From Weizmannia acidilactici (GTDB lineage Bacteria; Bacillota; Bacilli; Bacillales; Bacillaceae_C): 22,859 nt of DNA. The translations under genes and the position numbers were made by a program. The notes under the pieces were generated by a model that was not told the origin of the DNA, did not search any database, and saw nothing but the letters and a program-made list of their open reading frames with translations. This document shows, piece after piece, positions 1 through 7,201 of this stretch (position 1 is its first letter; each line of letters opens with the position of its first letter). The stretch is taken from assembly GCF_008974225.1 (NCBI RefSeq), contig NZ_BKZR01000050.1, positions 1 through 22,859 on the forward strand, written 5' to 3'.

Positions 1-11
1 AAAATATTGAA

Positions 12-47
12 ATATAAAAAGATCTCGTAAAAGAGATCTTTTTATAT
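12..47. terminator. Bidirectional intrinsic terminator
   Basis: A perfect 15-bp inverted repeat (12-26 with 33-47) encloses a 6-base loop. The arms end in A5 and T5 runs, so it can stop transcription from either side. It lies just past the stop codon of the minus-strand DUF4183 gene and would terminate that gene. Confidence 0.85.
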
Positions 48-104
48 TATGCTTAAAAACATCTTCTAATAAAATAATGTTTCCAGAGAAAAATTATAAA
101 AAAC

Positions 105-482
105 TTAAGTCTCTAATGTTGTCTTTAATATCGGATCAAAGTTGATAACTTCTAATATAATAGGTGTCCCGGCAGCGATACTTCCTTCGGAAATGGAGAT
201 GAGTAAATTGCCTACTCCCTCCTCGCCAGCCGTATAAGCAAAGTGGTCATCCATTTGTAAAACACCATTAATATAAACGTTAAAGTAGCTATTGTTTAAA
301 TTTAATAGCGGCAGTGTATTGACATGATTCCCAGAGTCATCTAAAAATTGCGAAGCATCAATTTTTAGAGTGGATCCATCTTTGATAGGCTCTGTGACTT
401 CATAAAAAAAGCGTGTAACGGTTGGTGCTGTTTCGATTTTAGCTTCCGAGGAAACCGCAAGCTTAATTATTTTCAGTCCCAT
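105..482 (-). CDS. DUF4183 domain protein, probable spore-surface protein
   Basis: This is a 125-residue protein of the DUF4183 family, which is common in spore formers and often lies beside exosporium or spore-coat glycan genes. The family mark is the central NVYINGVLQ motif (about residues 75-83), followed by a D-H-F-A-Y segment and a hydrophobic beta-rich C-terminus. I chose the ATG at 482 because a GGAGGAAG ribosome site lies just upstream. A longer reading frame to 665 has no such site and adds unrelated residues. No signal peptide or membrane segment is visible, as expected for a protein assembled on the spore from the mother cell. It is divergent from a second DUF4183 gene at 683. The molecular function of the family is not known to me; the spore role is inferred from family and neighbours. 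Confidence 0.8.
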   Translation of the reverse strand: MGLKIIKLAVSSEAKIETAPTVTRFFYEVTEPIKDGSTLKIDASQFLDDSGNHVNTLPLLNLNNSYFNVYINGVLQMDDHFAYTAGEEGVGNLLISISEGSIAAGTPIILEVINFDPILKTTLET

Positions 483-514
483 TTTTCTTCCTCCAAACTT
501 TAATGTTTTGTATC

Positions 515-523
515 TATAATATG
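515..523 (-). promoter_or_regulatory. Sigma-K-like -10 element upstream of the DUF4183 gene
   Basis: Read on the minus strand the sequence is CATATTATA, which fits the sigma-K -10 pattern CATAnnnTA. It lies about 33 bases before the start codon. The matching -35 position, 16 bases further up, reads ATCA and only partly fits the mACm pattern, so the call is tentative. Confidence 0.35.
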
Positions 524-682
524 TAAAGAAAAAAGACAATGATATTATGGACAGGCTAAATTTTCTAAAGTAATGCAAACACCCATTTTTTTCACTTATT
601 CCCCAATTTAAATATATAATGTTATACCAGATGGCTTTTAGCACAAACATTAGAACCGGGTTCATGTTTTGGAGGGAGTTAT

Positions 683-1024
683 ATGAAAGTGGACAGTAAA
701 ATACCTCCTAATTCCCCTGTATTGTTTAATTTTCCGAAAATAAAACAACAAAATAACTTTATTATCCCTTTAAAAGTCAGTATTTTTGAGTATTTTACAA
801 TTTCTGATGGTTGTAAAAGAACGTATATGGAAGAGGATGCGTTAACAGGATATGGTTCGCAAAGAATTTTAGATCAGGAAAGCGTTTCATATACAAACCT
901 TTTTATTAATGGGGTATTACAACCCTCAAATAGTTATCAGGTATCAAAGGGGAAATTAATTCTTCTTACAGACGATATTCCTTTAAAAGGAGCTCCGATT
1001 ATTTTACAAATGGTTAAAATATAG
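683..1024 (+). CDS. DUF4183 domain protein, second copy
   Basis: This is a 113-residue paralogue of the neighbouring DUF4183 protein. It carries the same core motif as NLFINGVLQ (about residues 72-80), followed by an S-Y-x-V-x-x-G-x-L stretch and a PIILQM tail that parallels PIILEV in the first copy. The N-terminus (about 45 residues) is different and rich in Pro, Lys and Asn. The start ATG has a GGAGGG ribosome site 8 bases upstream. The two genes are divergent with about 200 bases between their starts, so they may share a control region. No signal peptide is seen. The spore-surface role is inferred from the family and from the glycan genes that follow. Confidence 0.78.
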   Translation: MKVDSKIPPNSPVLFNFPKIKQQNNFIIPLKVSIFEYFTISDGCKRTYMEEDALTGYGSQRILDQESVSYTNLFINGVLQPSNSYQVSKGKLILLTDDIPLKGAPIILQMVKI

Positions 1025-1110
1025 GAGCTTTTTCTGTTTAAAGCTGTATATGCTTAATTTTATATAAATGATTCCCATAAATAATTTTCATTATGTATGA
1101 TAGCGGCCTA

Positions 1111-1139
1111 AACCATATTGGCCCTTTTTTCATATTTTA
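1111..1139 (+). promoter_or_regulatory. Sigma-K-like promoter for the glycosyltransferase operon
   Basis: AACC (1111-1114) and CATATTTTA (1131-1139) are separated by 16 bases. This matches the late mother-cell sigma-K pattern mACm-N16-CATAnnnTA. The start codon of the glycosyltransferase lies 37 bases past the -10 element, which leaves room for its GGGAGG ribosome site. Found by eye; no expression evidence. Confidence 0.5.
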
Positions 1140-1175
1140 CCCTATAGGTCGAATATTGAAGGGAGGCTTTTAGCT

Positions 1176-2417
1176 ATGAAGATATTATTAGCGACATATT
1201 GGTCTGTTCCCCATTTGGGAGGCGTTTGGAATTATATGGTGCAGCTAAGAGAAAAATTAGAAGCAAAGGGGCATCAGGTGGATATGCTCGGTTATGATGA
1301 GGATAATAAATCCGTCTACATTGTGAATGAGAATAGAAAAGTAGATAGGGATAAAATCCAACCGTTATTAGATGCAAAGTTAAATGCTCGAGCTTATCCA
1401 GCCATTCATGCTAATAATTTAGTGAAGTCTACCGAATTCAATCGTTATGTTTATGAATTAAGTGCTGCATACCTAGGCATAGATAAATATGACATTATTC
1501 ACGCACATGATGTGATTTCAGCCGCATCACTAAATCGCATTAGACCTGACCATATACCGTTAGTTGCGACTCTTCATGGTTCTGTAGCTCATGAGATTAG
1601 GCACCAATTGACCACCATACACAAAACGAAAACTTCATTTATTGCAAGGGCATATTTTGATGAAATCGAACGAATTGGGGCCACCTCTGCTGAGATTACA
1701 ATTGTAGCAAATGAATGGTTGAAAAATATTCTTGTGGATGAGTTTAAAGTTCCGGAAGAACAAATAAAAGTTCTACAATATGGATTTGATACTGAACGTT
1801 TCATTAAGGCTATGAAGAGTAAAACATCGATTCGACGGCCTATCGATAAAAAGGTTATTATTTACACCGGCAGATTGGTGGAACTTAAAGGCGTCCATCA
1901 TTTATTATCTGCACTAAATGAGTTGAAGAAAATCCGAAATGACTGGGTCTGCTGGATTATTGGCAGTGGTGATCAACAAGCAGATCTGGAATTACAGTGC
2001 AAATCCATGGATTTAGATGATGACGTATTATTTTTTGGAAAACGAGATGATGTGCCAAGCATACTTGAAAAGGCGGATATTTATGTTTTGCCCAGTCTTT
2101 TAGAAAATCAGCCGTTATCCGTTATTGAAGCACAAATTGCAGGTAAAGCTATAATCGTAAGTGATGCAGGCGGACTACCAGAAATGGTTGAAAACGGTGT
2201 TACTGGTTTGGTATTTCCTACCGGTGACGTTGCTGCATTATGCAAAAACCTGGATTTATTGTTAGAAAATGAAAAGTACAGAAATATGCTTGGAAAGAAC
2301 GCAAAAAAATGGGGAATGTCATACTGGAATATTGATAAAGGGGTTAAGAATTTAATGGAAGTATATAAGGATGCCATTTCTAAACGAAAAAGGGATGTGG
2401 AGAATGGCACGTCTTAG
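1176..2417 (+). CDS. GT4 glycosyltransferase, CotSA-like
   Basis: This is a 413-residue retaining glycosyltransferase of family GT4 with a GT-B fold. The N-terminal acceptor domain starts with the typical KILLATYWSVPHLGGV strand and glycine loop. The C-terminal donor domain starts at about residue 227 with IIYTGRLVELKG (Arg233 and Lys238 are the usual phosphate-binding pair) and has the E-x7-E signature at Glu310/Glu318. It should transfer a sugar from a nucleotide donor to an acceptor in the cytoplasm; the sugar cannot be told from sequence. Its architecture resembles CotSA of the Bacillus spore coat. A GGGAGG site precedes the ATG. The 3' end overlaps the repeat-protein gene, which points to translational coupling. 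A sigma-K-like promoter upstream fits late sporulation expression. Confidence 0.85.
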   Translation: MKILLATYWSVPHLGGVWNYMVQLREKLEAKGHQVDMLGYDEDNKSVYIVNENRKVDRDKIQPLLDAKLNARAYPAIHANNLVKSTEFNRYVYELSAAYLGIDKYDIIHAHDVISAASLNRIRPDHIPLVATLHGSVAHEIRHQLTTIHKTKTSFIARAYFDEIERIGATSAEITIVANEWLKNILVDEFKVPEEQIKVLQYGFDTERFIKAMKSKTSIRRPIDKKVIIYTGRLVELKGVHHLLSALNELKKIRNDWVCWIIGSGDQQADLELQCKSMDLDDDVLFFGKRDDVPSILEKADIYVLPSLLENQPLSVIEAQIAGKAIIVSDAGGLPEMVENGVTGLVFPTGDVAALCKNLDLLLENEKYRNMLGKNAKKWGMSYWNIDKGVKNLMEVYKDAISKRKRDVENGTS

Positions 2418-3309
2418 AGTACTTCTAATGATCCTGTATGAAAAAATTAACCGTTGGTGGAATAAAATATGGAGAAGACAAAAACAAAGCGAACCACCCC
2501 AGCCAGTGGATGATAGTTTAGAGGGGGTTCCAATCAACGCGGATAAATATAATTCGTTGTTTATCACCCCTATTCCAAGTCCGGATGTTTTTGTTTGCAG
2601 CATAGAATGGGAAAAAATTATAAAAACAGTACCAAAAAACTATAAATTGCCAAATTCAAACACTTTATCTATTTTTGAAACAATGAAAGCCGATTATTAT
2701 CGTTCCATTTTTAACACACCGATTTTAAATGGATCGAGCCTATTTGTGGATCCGGAAACTTGGGGATCGATAAATAAAAATATACCGGGATCCTACAAAA
2801 TTCCTAATCCGCTTATAGAGGATATTTTTAAAGTTATGGAGGACGATTACTATAGCTCAATATTTTTAAATCGAATTTCCGATGATAAGGTTTTTGTTGA
2901 CTCTGAAATATGGCAAACCATCAAAGACACCCTTCCTTTAAATTATAAGATTCCGACCCATTTAATTGAAAAAATTTTTGAACCCTTTCACAGTGACTCT
3001 TATAATTCGATTTTTTTAACAGATATCCCTTCGCCTAATGTATTTATAGATCCTTTTGTCTGGGAGCCCATTAAAACTGTAATTACCCAAGACTTTAAAA
3101 TACCCAATCCGTTAAGTGTCCAATTGTTCGAACAAATGAAGCCCGATCACTATAATGATTTATTTTTGTTACAAATAGATGGGGAAGAAATAGTGGTAGA
3201 TTCGCAAATCTGGGAACAAGTAAAGGAAGCCGTTCCGGCTGATTATAAGGTGCCCAATTCATTAATCCTGGATATTACAAGCGGGAAACTGCTGGAAGAA
3301 TCAAATTAA
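2404..3309 (+). CDS. Five-repeat protein of unknown function, coupled to the GT4 gene
   Basis: I do not recognise this family. From the ATG at 2404 it is 301 residues. Residues 1-30 are basic and amphipathic with several Trp, then comes a Pro-rich linker, then five tandem repeats of 50-51 residues (DNA about 2533-3276). Marker residues recur with strict spacing: Tyr49/99/150/200/250 and Trp69/120/170/220/270. Each unit follows Y-x-S-I-F, then V-F-V-D-x-x-x-W-x-x-I-K, then Y-K-I-P-N-x-L. The units have diverged strongly, so the array is old. There is no signal peptide or clear membrane span. I chose 2404 because AAGGG lies 9 bases upstream; starts at 2371 and 2395 are possible. It overlaps the glycosyltransferase by 14 bases. 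It may be a spore-surface structural protein, a glycan acceptor or a partner of the transferase. Confidence 0.75.
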   Translation: MARLRVLLMILYEKINRWWNKIWRRQKQSEPPQPVDDSLEGVPINADKYNSLFITPIPSPDVFVCSIEWEKIIKTVPKNYKLPNSNTLSIFETMKADYYRSIFNTPILNGSSLFVDPETWGSINKNIPGSYKIPNPLIEDIFKVMEDDYYSSIFLNRISDDKVFVDSEIWQTIKDTLPLNYKIPTHLIEKIFEPFHSDSYNSIFLTDIPSPNVFIDPFVWEPIKTVITQDFKIPNPLSVQLFEQMKPDHYNDLFLLQIDGEEIVVDSQIWEQVKEAVPADYKVPNSLILDITSGKLLEESN

Positions 3310-3850
3310 TAACAGGAAACAGGTAAGCATGGGGGAAGAATCTTCCTGAATATATAAAATATGTTTCTATATAAAACATAATCGAAAAAGATAAGGTTTG
3401 AGGGAAAAAGCTGACCTCCCCCGCCACATTCCAACTTCAACAATTGGAAGGAGAAAATTTTTGATTCAAAAAGTAAAAAATATAGATAGGTATTAATGAT
3501 TGTTATCTGTCTGATTACATGTGTAAAGGAAACCGGGCACGCTTTTACCCGGTTTTTTGTTTTATTGAACGAATTTGTTAAAACCGATTGCCTTTACTTA
3601 TTTATAATGTTGAATCCCTAGATATTTCAAACAAAAAGGGGAATTTGTGTTTTTTACTCAGTTCATTTTTAAAAACAAAAAATATGATAGTAAGAAATGA
3701 TAAAAGACCTGCGGTGATATGTCAAGTACCTAATGATTCGTTTTTTGATGATCAAAGGACGATTTTTAGGAAAAAGGCAACACCAAACTAGACCAGTAAA
3801 AATATGGGATTTACTGGAAATGTTTAAAAGGATTCATGACCGGCTATGTG
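3310..3850. other. Intergenic segment with short hairpins and a 11-residue TTG frame
   Basis: No convincing gene is seen here. Just after the repeat-protein gene there is a GGAAGAATCTTCC palindrome and a TATGTTT/AAACATA hairpin (about 3360-3385). A TTG at 3461 has a very good GGAAGGAG ribosome site 8 bases upstream but reaches a stop after 11 codons (3496). It may be the stub of a gene lost by deletion. A 67-codon frame at 3588-3791 has no ribosome site and no familiar motif, and I do not call it. Confidence 0.4.
3530..3558 (+). terminator. Intrinsic terminator
   Basis: The stem AAACCGGG (3530-3537) pairs perfectly with CCCGGTTT (3548-3555) across a 10-base loop and runs into a T6 tract. It is oriented to end transcripts from the glycosyltransferase/repeat-protein operon or from the short frame at 3461. 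Confidence 0.85.
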
Positions 3851-5071
3851 TCATTCATTCACGCTCCTTTTCGGCGCGTAGAGTTGGTGATTGCGTAGTA
3901 GCGCATCCACCAGACGCACAAATTTTCTTGCGGTTAAAACGAGAGCTCTTTTGTGTTGATGCTTCGGTACTTCATTGTACTTTTTCTCATAGTAAGCGCG
4001 ATATTCAGGGATATGCCTGATTACCGAGTTGGCGGCTTCAACCAGATGATATCTCAGGTATTGGTTCCCGTTATGAGAAAGCGAAGTATCGTCCGCAATA
4101 AACCGGCCGGATTGATGTTTCCGCCAGTAAAGGCCAGCGTATTTGGCTATCTTCGTTTCATCTTCGAAACGTTCAATTTGTCCAATCTCAGCGATAATGC
4201 CGGCTGTAAATACCTTGCCGATGCCAGGAGTGGATTCAATGGTTTGAGCTTCCTCCAGTCCCGCCAGAATGCGTTCAATGCCCTTTTCAAGCTCCTTCAG
4301 CTGCTTTTGAAGGGTGCGGATTAACGTAATCGATGTGCCCAGGAGAAGGTCAATGGAGTCTTCCACCACCTTGTCCAGGCGATACGAAGAACGCATGGCT
4401 TTTTGGATGGATTTGGCCACACATTCAGGATCGTTGAATCGATTATGGCCTTTTTTCCCAGCCAGATCCTCTAACGGCATCTCTGCCAGTTCATCCAGAC
4501 TGAATTTTTCGGAGAACAGCTCCATCATCGCATTTCCAAAGACGGAAGAATCCACTTCCTGTGAAAACGTATTGCATTTAAAACTCAGGTGCTGGAGAAA
4601 GCGCTGTTTCTCTCTGGTCAACTGGTGAATAATCTGGTAACGGGCACGGGTCAGCTGTTGTAAGGTGATGTACTGGTCTTCCTTTACAACTGACATGGAG
4701 TTGCGACCAAAGCGAAGATAGTAGCGATCACAAACGCATCGATCTCGTCCGTCTTATCCATGTCTGAATAGCTTTTCTTAAAGTTGGCGATCTGTTTTGG
4801 GTTCATGACAAACACCTTGGCACCCAAAGCTTTTAGGGAATCATCGTTATGTAAAAACATAGACGGATGGAAGCTGTAAACAGAAGTGGACTCCAGCCCT
4901 ATTTTTAGAGCATCGAAGGTCCGGTTCTGTGCACATTTCAAAATCCTGTCCCTAAGCTGTGTAGCACTTGGCAGATCGTTCGAAATGGCAAAGGAATCGA
5001 GCTTTTCGCTTTCACCATCCAAAATGCAGACTTTGATATCAAAAGAACGAATGTCTAAACCAACAAATCAT
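3851..5071 (-). pseudogene. IS110 transposase (DEDD recombinase), frameshifted
   Basis: Read from 5071 downwards, the N-terminal DEDD domain shows GLDI (first Asp), GLESTSVYSF (Glu) and DKTDEIDAF (Asp pair). The C-terminal Transposase_20 domain shows STPGIGKVFTAGIIAEIG and then YAGLYWRKHQSGRF, which holds the serine used by this family. Two lesions break it. Directly after the ATG at 5071 the frame is wrong by two bases. At about 4722/4723 one base is missing: restoring a C on the plus strand rejoins DAFVIA to DYLRFGRNSMSVVKED. The two halves are otherwise open and well conserved, so the inactivation is recent. The remaining C-terminal frame (4696-3851) has no proper start. Confidence 0.88.
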
Positions 5072-5089
5072 TTCCTGGGGTGTCCACTC

Positions 5090-5360
5090 CCTTCTGAATT
5101 AGAATCATGGGGCTTTCCCGGATATCCTGAGATATCTCTAGTGTGGACGCCGACCAGCAACCTGTGCATCAGAACTTGCCCCTGTTTTGAAAGCCGCCCT
5201 TGAGCTACTAACATCCAGGTTCAAAAACAAGGAGAACAGCCTGCGAGTAGGGGGCACCGCGCGTACACTTAGAAACACTCTTTGAATGTGGCTAAACCCA
5301 CATGGGGAGAAAGAATTGTCCCAAATGATCCTGTTCTCATTATCTAGAAATATCCCGGGA
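5090..5360 (-). ncRNA. Candidate IS110 bridge-RNA region in the left end
   Basis: IS110 elements encode a guide (bridge) RNA in the non-coding end before the recombinase. Here that end can form several hairpins. ATGTGG (5286-5291) pairs with CCACAT (5298-5303). TGTTTTGAA (5183-5191) pairs with TTCAAAAACA (5220-5229, one bulge) around a loop of about 28 bases, the kind of large loop that carries guide sequence. GGTGTCC near 5080 and GGACACC near 5360 are complementary and bracket the segment. The RNA limits are not determined, and the assignment rests on position and foldability alone. Confidence 0.4.
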
Positions 5361-5431
5361 CACCCAAGAAATTTGACTTATGACTGCAGGTAAGTAGGTA
5401 ATTCAGGCTCTGAAGCAAGGGCCTAAAAATA

Positions 5432-5454
5432 ATATACGAGGGGGATTCGTATAT
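5432..5454 (+). promoter_or_regulatory. Hairpin with the ribosome site in its loop
   Basis: ATATACGA (5432-5439) pairs perfectly with TCGTATAT (5447-5454). The 7-base loop GGGGGAT is the ribosome-binding site of the epimerase gene, and the first two bases of its ATG (5453) lie in the stem. The structure could modulate initiation, or it may simply present the site. Confidence 0.45.
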
Positions 5455-6373
5455 GAAGGCCGTGGTTACTGGGGGGGCAGGTTTTATCGGTTCCCATTTA
5501 GTTGATGAACTGATAAAAAATTATTTCGAGGTACACATAATAGATAATCTATCAGCAGGAGGTATAAAAAATATCCATCCCATGGCAATTTTCCATGAAA
5601 TTGATATACGCTCCAAGGATGCAAAGGAAATCATTAACAGGGAAAGGCCCGATATCGTCTTCCATTTAGCAGCCCAAGCAGATGTTGGAATATCCATCCG
5701 TTATCCTAATTTAGATGCTGGTGTCAATATCAACGGAACCATCAATATTTTAGAAGCCTGTCGGGAATCTGACGTTAAAAAGGTAATCTTTGCTTCAACA
5801 TCTGCTGTTTATGGAGATTTCCGGACCGATCAATTATTGGAATCGGATCCGACTGTGCCAATCTCCTTTTATGGTTTATCCAAGTTAAGTGCAGAATCCT
5901 ATTTTCATCTGTTCCATCATCTTTATGGACTTTCCTTCACGATTCTTCGTTACGGAAACGTATATGGTCCACGTCAATCCGCAAAGGGGGAAGGTGGGGT
6001 GGTGGCTGTTTTTCTCGATCGAATTAAAAACGGGGAACCTTTGATGATTTACGGAGATGGTGAACAAACCAGGGATTTTATTTATGTTAAGGATATTGTT
6101 CAAGCGAACATGGCAGCGATTGATAATGGTCATCAAGATATATTCAATATTAGTACCGCAAAAACCACCTCTATCAATCAATTGGTTTCCTACTTAAATA
6201 AAATTCACGGCTCTGCAATTGATTCGAAAAACACCAGTGGCAGAATAGGTGACATCAAACATAGTTGTTTGAACAATCAAAAGGCAATCCAAAAACTTGG
6301 TTGGAGACCGGTTTTCAATATCTACCAAGGCTTGGAAGATACCTATAAATATATTATGGGTTCTGGTTCATAA
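5453..6373 (+). CDS. NAD-dependent epimerase/dehydratase (GalE-like extended SDR)
   Basis: This 306-residue extended short-chain dehydrogenase acts on a nucleotide sugar in the cytoplasm, most like UDP-glucose/GlcNAc 4-epimerases. It has the Rossmann motif GGAGFIG (7-13), Asp31 at the end of strand 2 for NAD, HLAAQ (71-75), a catalytic Ser in FASTSAVYG (113-121) and the YxxxK pair Tyr140/Lys144. RYGNVYGPRQ and GDGEQTRDFIYV are the usual substrate-domain signatures. The exact substrate cannot be told from sequence. The start has a GAGGGGG site inside a hairpin loop. It begins about 80 bases after the IS110 end, so its native promoter may have been displaced. It would supply a sugar donor for the glycosyltransferase upstream. 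Confidence 0.87.
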   Translation: MKAVVTGGAGFIGSHLVDELIKNYFEVHIIDNLSAGGIKNIHPMAIFHEIDIRSKDAKEIINRERPDIVFHLAAQADVGISIRYPNLDAGVNINGTINILEACRESDVKKVIFASTSAVYGDFRTDQLLESDPTVPISFYGLSKLSAESYFHLFHHLYGLSFTILRYGNVYGPRQSAKGEGGVVAVFLDRIKNGEPLMIYGDGEQTRDFIYVKDIVQANMAAIDNGHQDIFNISTAKTTSINQLVSYLNKIHGSAIDSKNTSGRIGDIKHSCLNNQKAIQKLGWRPVFNIYQGLEDTYKYIMGSGS

Positions 6374-6543
6374 TTGATATCTTTAATAACCTTTGGGCGA
6401 ATTCTTTCTAAAATTGATTGGTTAATAATACATTTTAGAAATTTTTAGTTATATACCCTCGCAATTGAATGATGAGTTACATTTAATGAATTCAGATGAA
6501 TCTAATTTTTGAAAAATCAATATAAAAAGGAGGAACTTGTTAA

Positions 6544-7182
6544 ATGAGTTTAGCAGAAATTAAAGGAAAATACGATGCTATTTTTAGTTTAGGGGATCTT
6601 TGTCTCGCAGCCCTTCAGTTGAGAAAAAACAATTTAAGGCCTTTTGCTGGTCCGTTAGACTGGATGTCATCCCCTTCTTTGTCAGATGTCAACCGGTTAT
6701 TAAGAAATAGATTTACAGGTTTTATGGACCTTCCCAATTTAAAGCCTACCGGATATTCAACCGGCGTTGACACAAAGGAACAGTTTCTTGTTGTCCATGA
6801 TACTGCTTACAACATTGTATCGAGCCATGATTTTAAGGCTGACCAAAATTCATTTGAAAAATTATCAACCTATCCGGACGTGAGGAAAAAACTGGATAGA
6901 AGGATAAAGCGATTTTTAGAAATGGCAAATAAGGGGAAACGGATATTATTTATTCGAACAGAGGGATCTCTAAGTGAAGTTTCTGAGCTGGAATCTGTAT
7001 TATCCCAATTGGTAAAAAACGACTTTAATATTTTAGTAGTCAATCATACGAATGTAAATGAATTAATTGAAAAAGAATGGCCTATAGAAAGAGTTCATGT
7101 TGTGGAGCTGCCAAATAAAGAAAAATGGCAAGAAAACGACCACTACTGGAGAGAAATTTTTGATGGAATTTCAAATAAATAA
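6544..7182 (+). CDS. DUF1796 papain-like cysteine peptidase family protein
   Basis: This is a 212-residue protein of the DUF1796 (putative papain-like cysteine peptidase) family. It opens with the family signature FSLGDLC (14-20, Cys20 the presumed nucleophile), followed by LRPFAGPLDWMSSPS (31-45) with the conserved Asp-Trp. His85 and His95 (in SSHDF) are candidate catalytic histidines. A second half with RILFIRTEG (about 133-141) and ILVVNHTN forms alternating strands and helices. Members often sit in capsule or surface-polysaccharide loci, as here, but no substrate is established and peptidase activity is a prediction. An AAGGAGG site lies 7-8 bases before the ATG. The stop overlaps the upstream frame of the dehydratase, so the two are probably co-translated. 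Confidence 0.75.
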   Translation: MSLAEIKGKYDAIFSLGDLCLAALQLRKNNLRPFAGPLDWMSSPSLSDVNRLLRNRFTGFMDLPNLKPTGYSTGVDTKEQFLVVHDTAYNIVSSHDFKADQNSFEKLSTYPDVRKKLDRRIKRFLEMANKGKRILFIRTEGSLSEVSELESVLSQLVKNDFNILVVNHTNVNELIEKEWPIERVHVVELPNKEKWQENDHYWREIFDGISNK

Positions 7183-7201
7183 ATTAAAAGAAGCTGGGGA
7201 A

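Larger units (their letters stand above)
3851..5370 (-). mobile_element. IS110-family insertion sequence, decayed
   Basis: The segment contains a DEDD-type IS110 transposase on the minus strand plus about 300 bases of non-coding DNA in front of it. A long non-coding left end ahead of the recombinase is the layout of the IS110 subgroup. The low-coordinate boundary probably lies slightly below 3851 and the high one near 5360. IS110 elements lack clear terminal inverted repeats, so neither end can be fixed by eye. It separates the repeat-protein gene from the epimerase gene. Confidence 0.8.

Noticed and set aside
105..665. The long 186-residue version of the first DUF4183 protein
   Set aside because: The extra N-terminus covers the promoter and ribosome site, and the internal ATG at 482 has a strong GGAGG site.
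2533..3276. A CRISPR array, because of regular periodicity of about 150 bases
   Set aside because: The repeats exist at protein level within one open frame and have diverged in DNA; there are no identical short repeats with spacers.
3588..3791. A 67-codon plus-strand frame beside the IS110 element
   Set aside because: There is no ribosome site and no recognisable motif; it lies in low-complexity AT-rich DNA.
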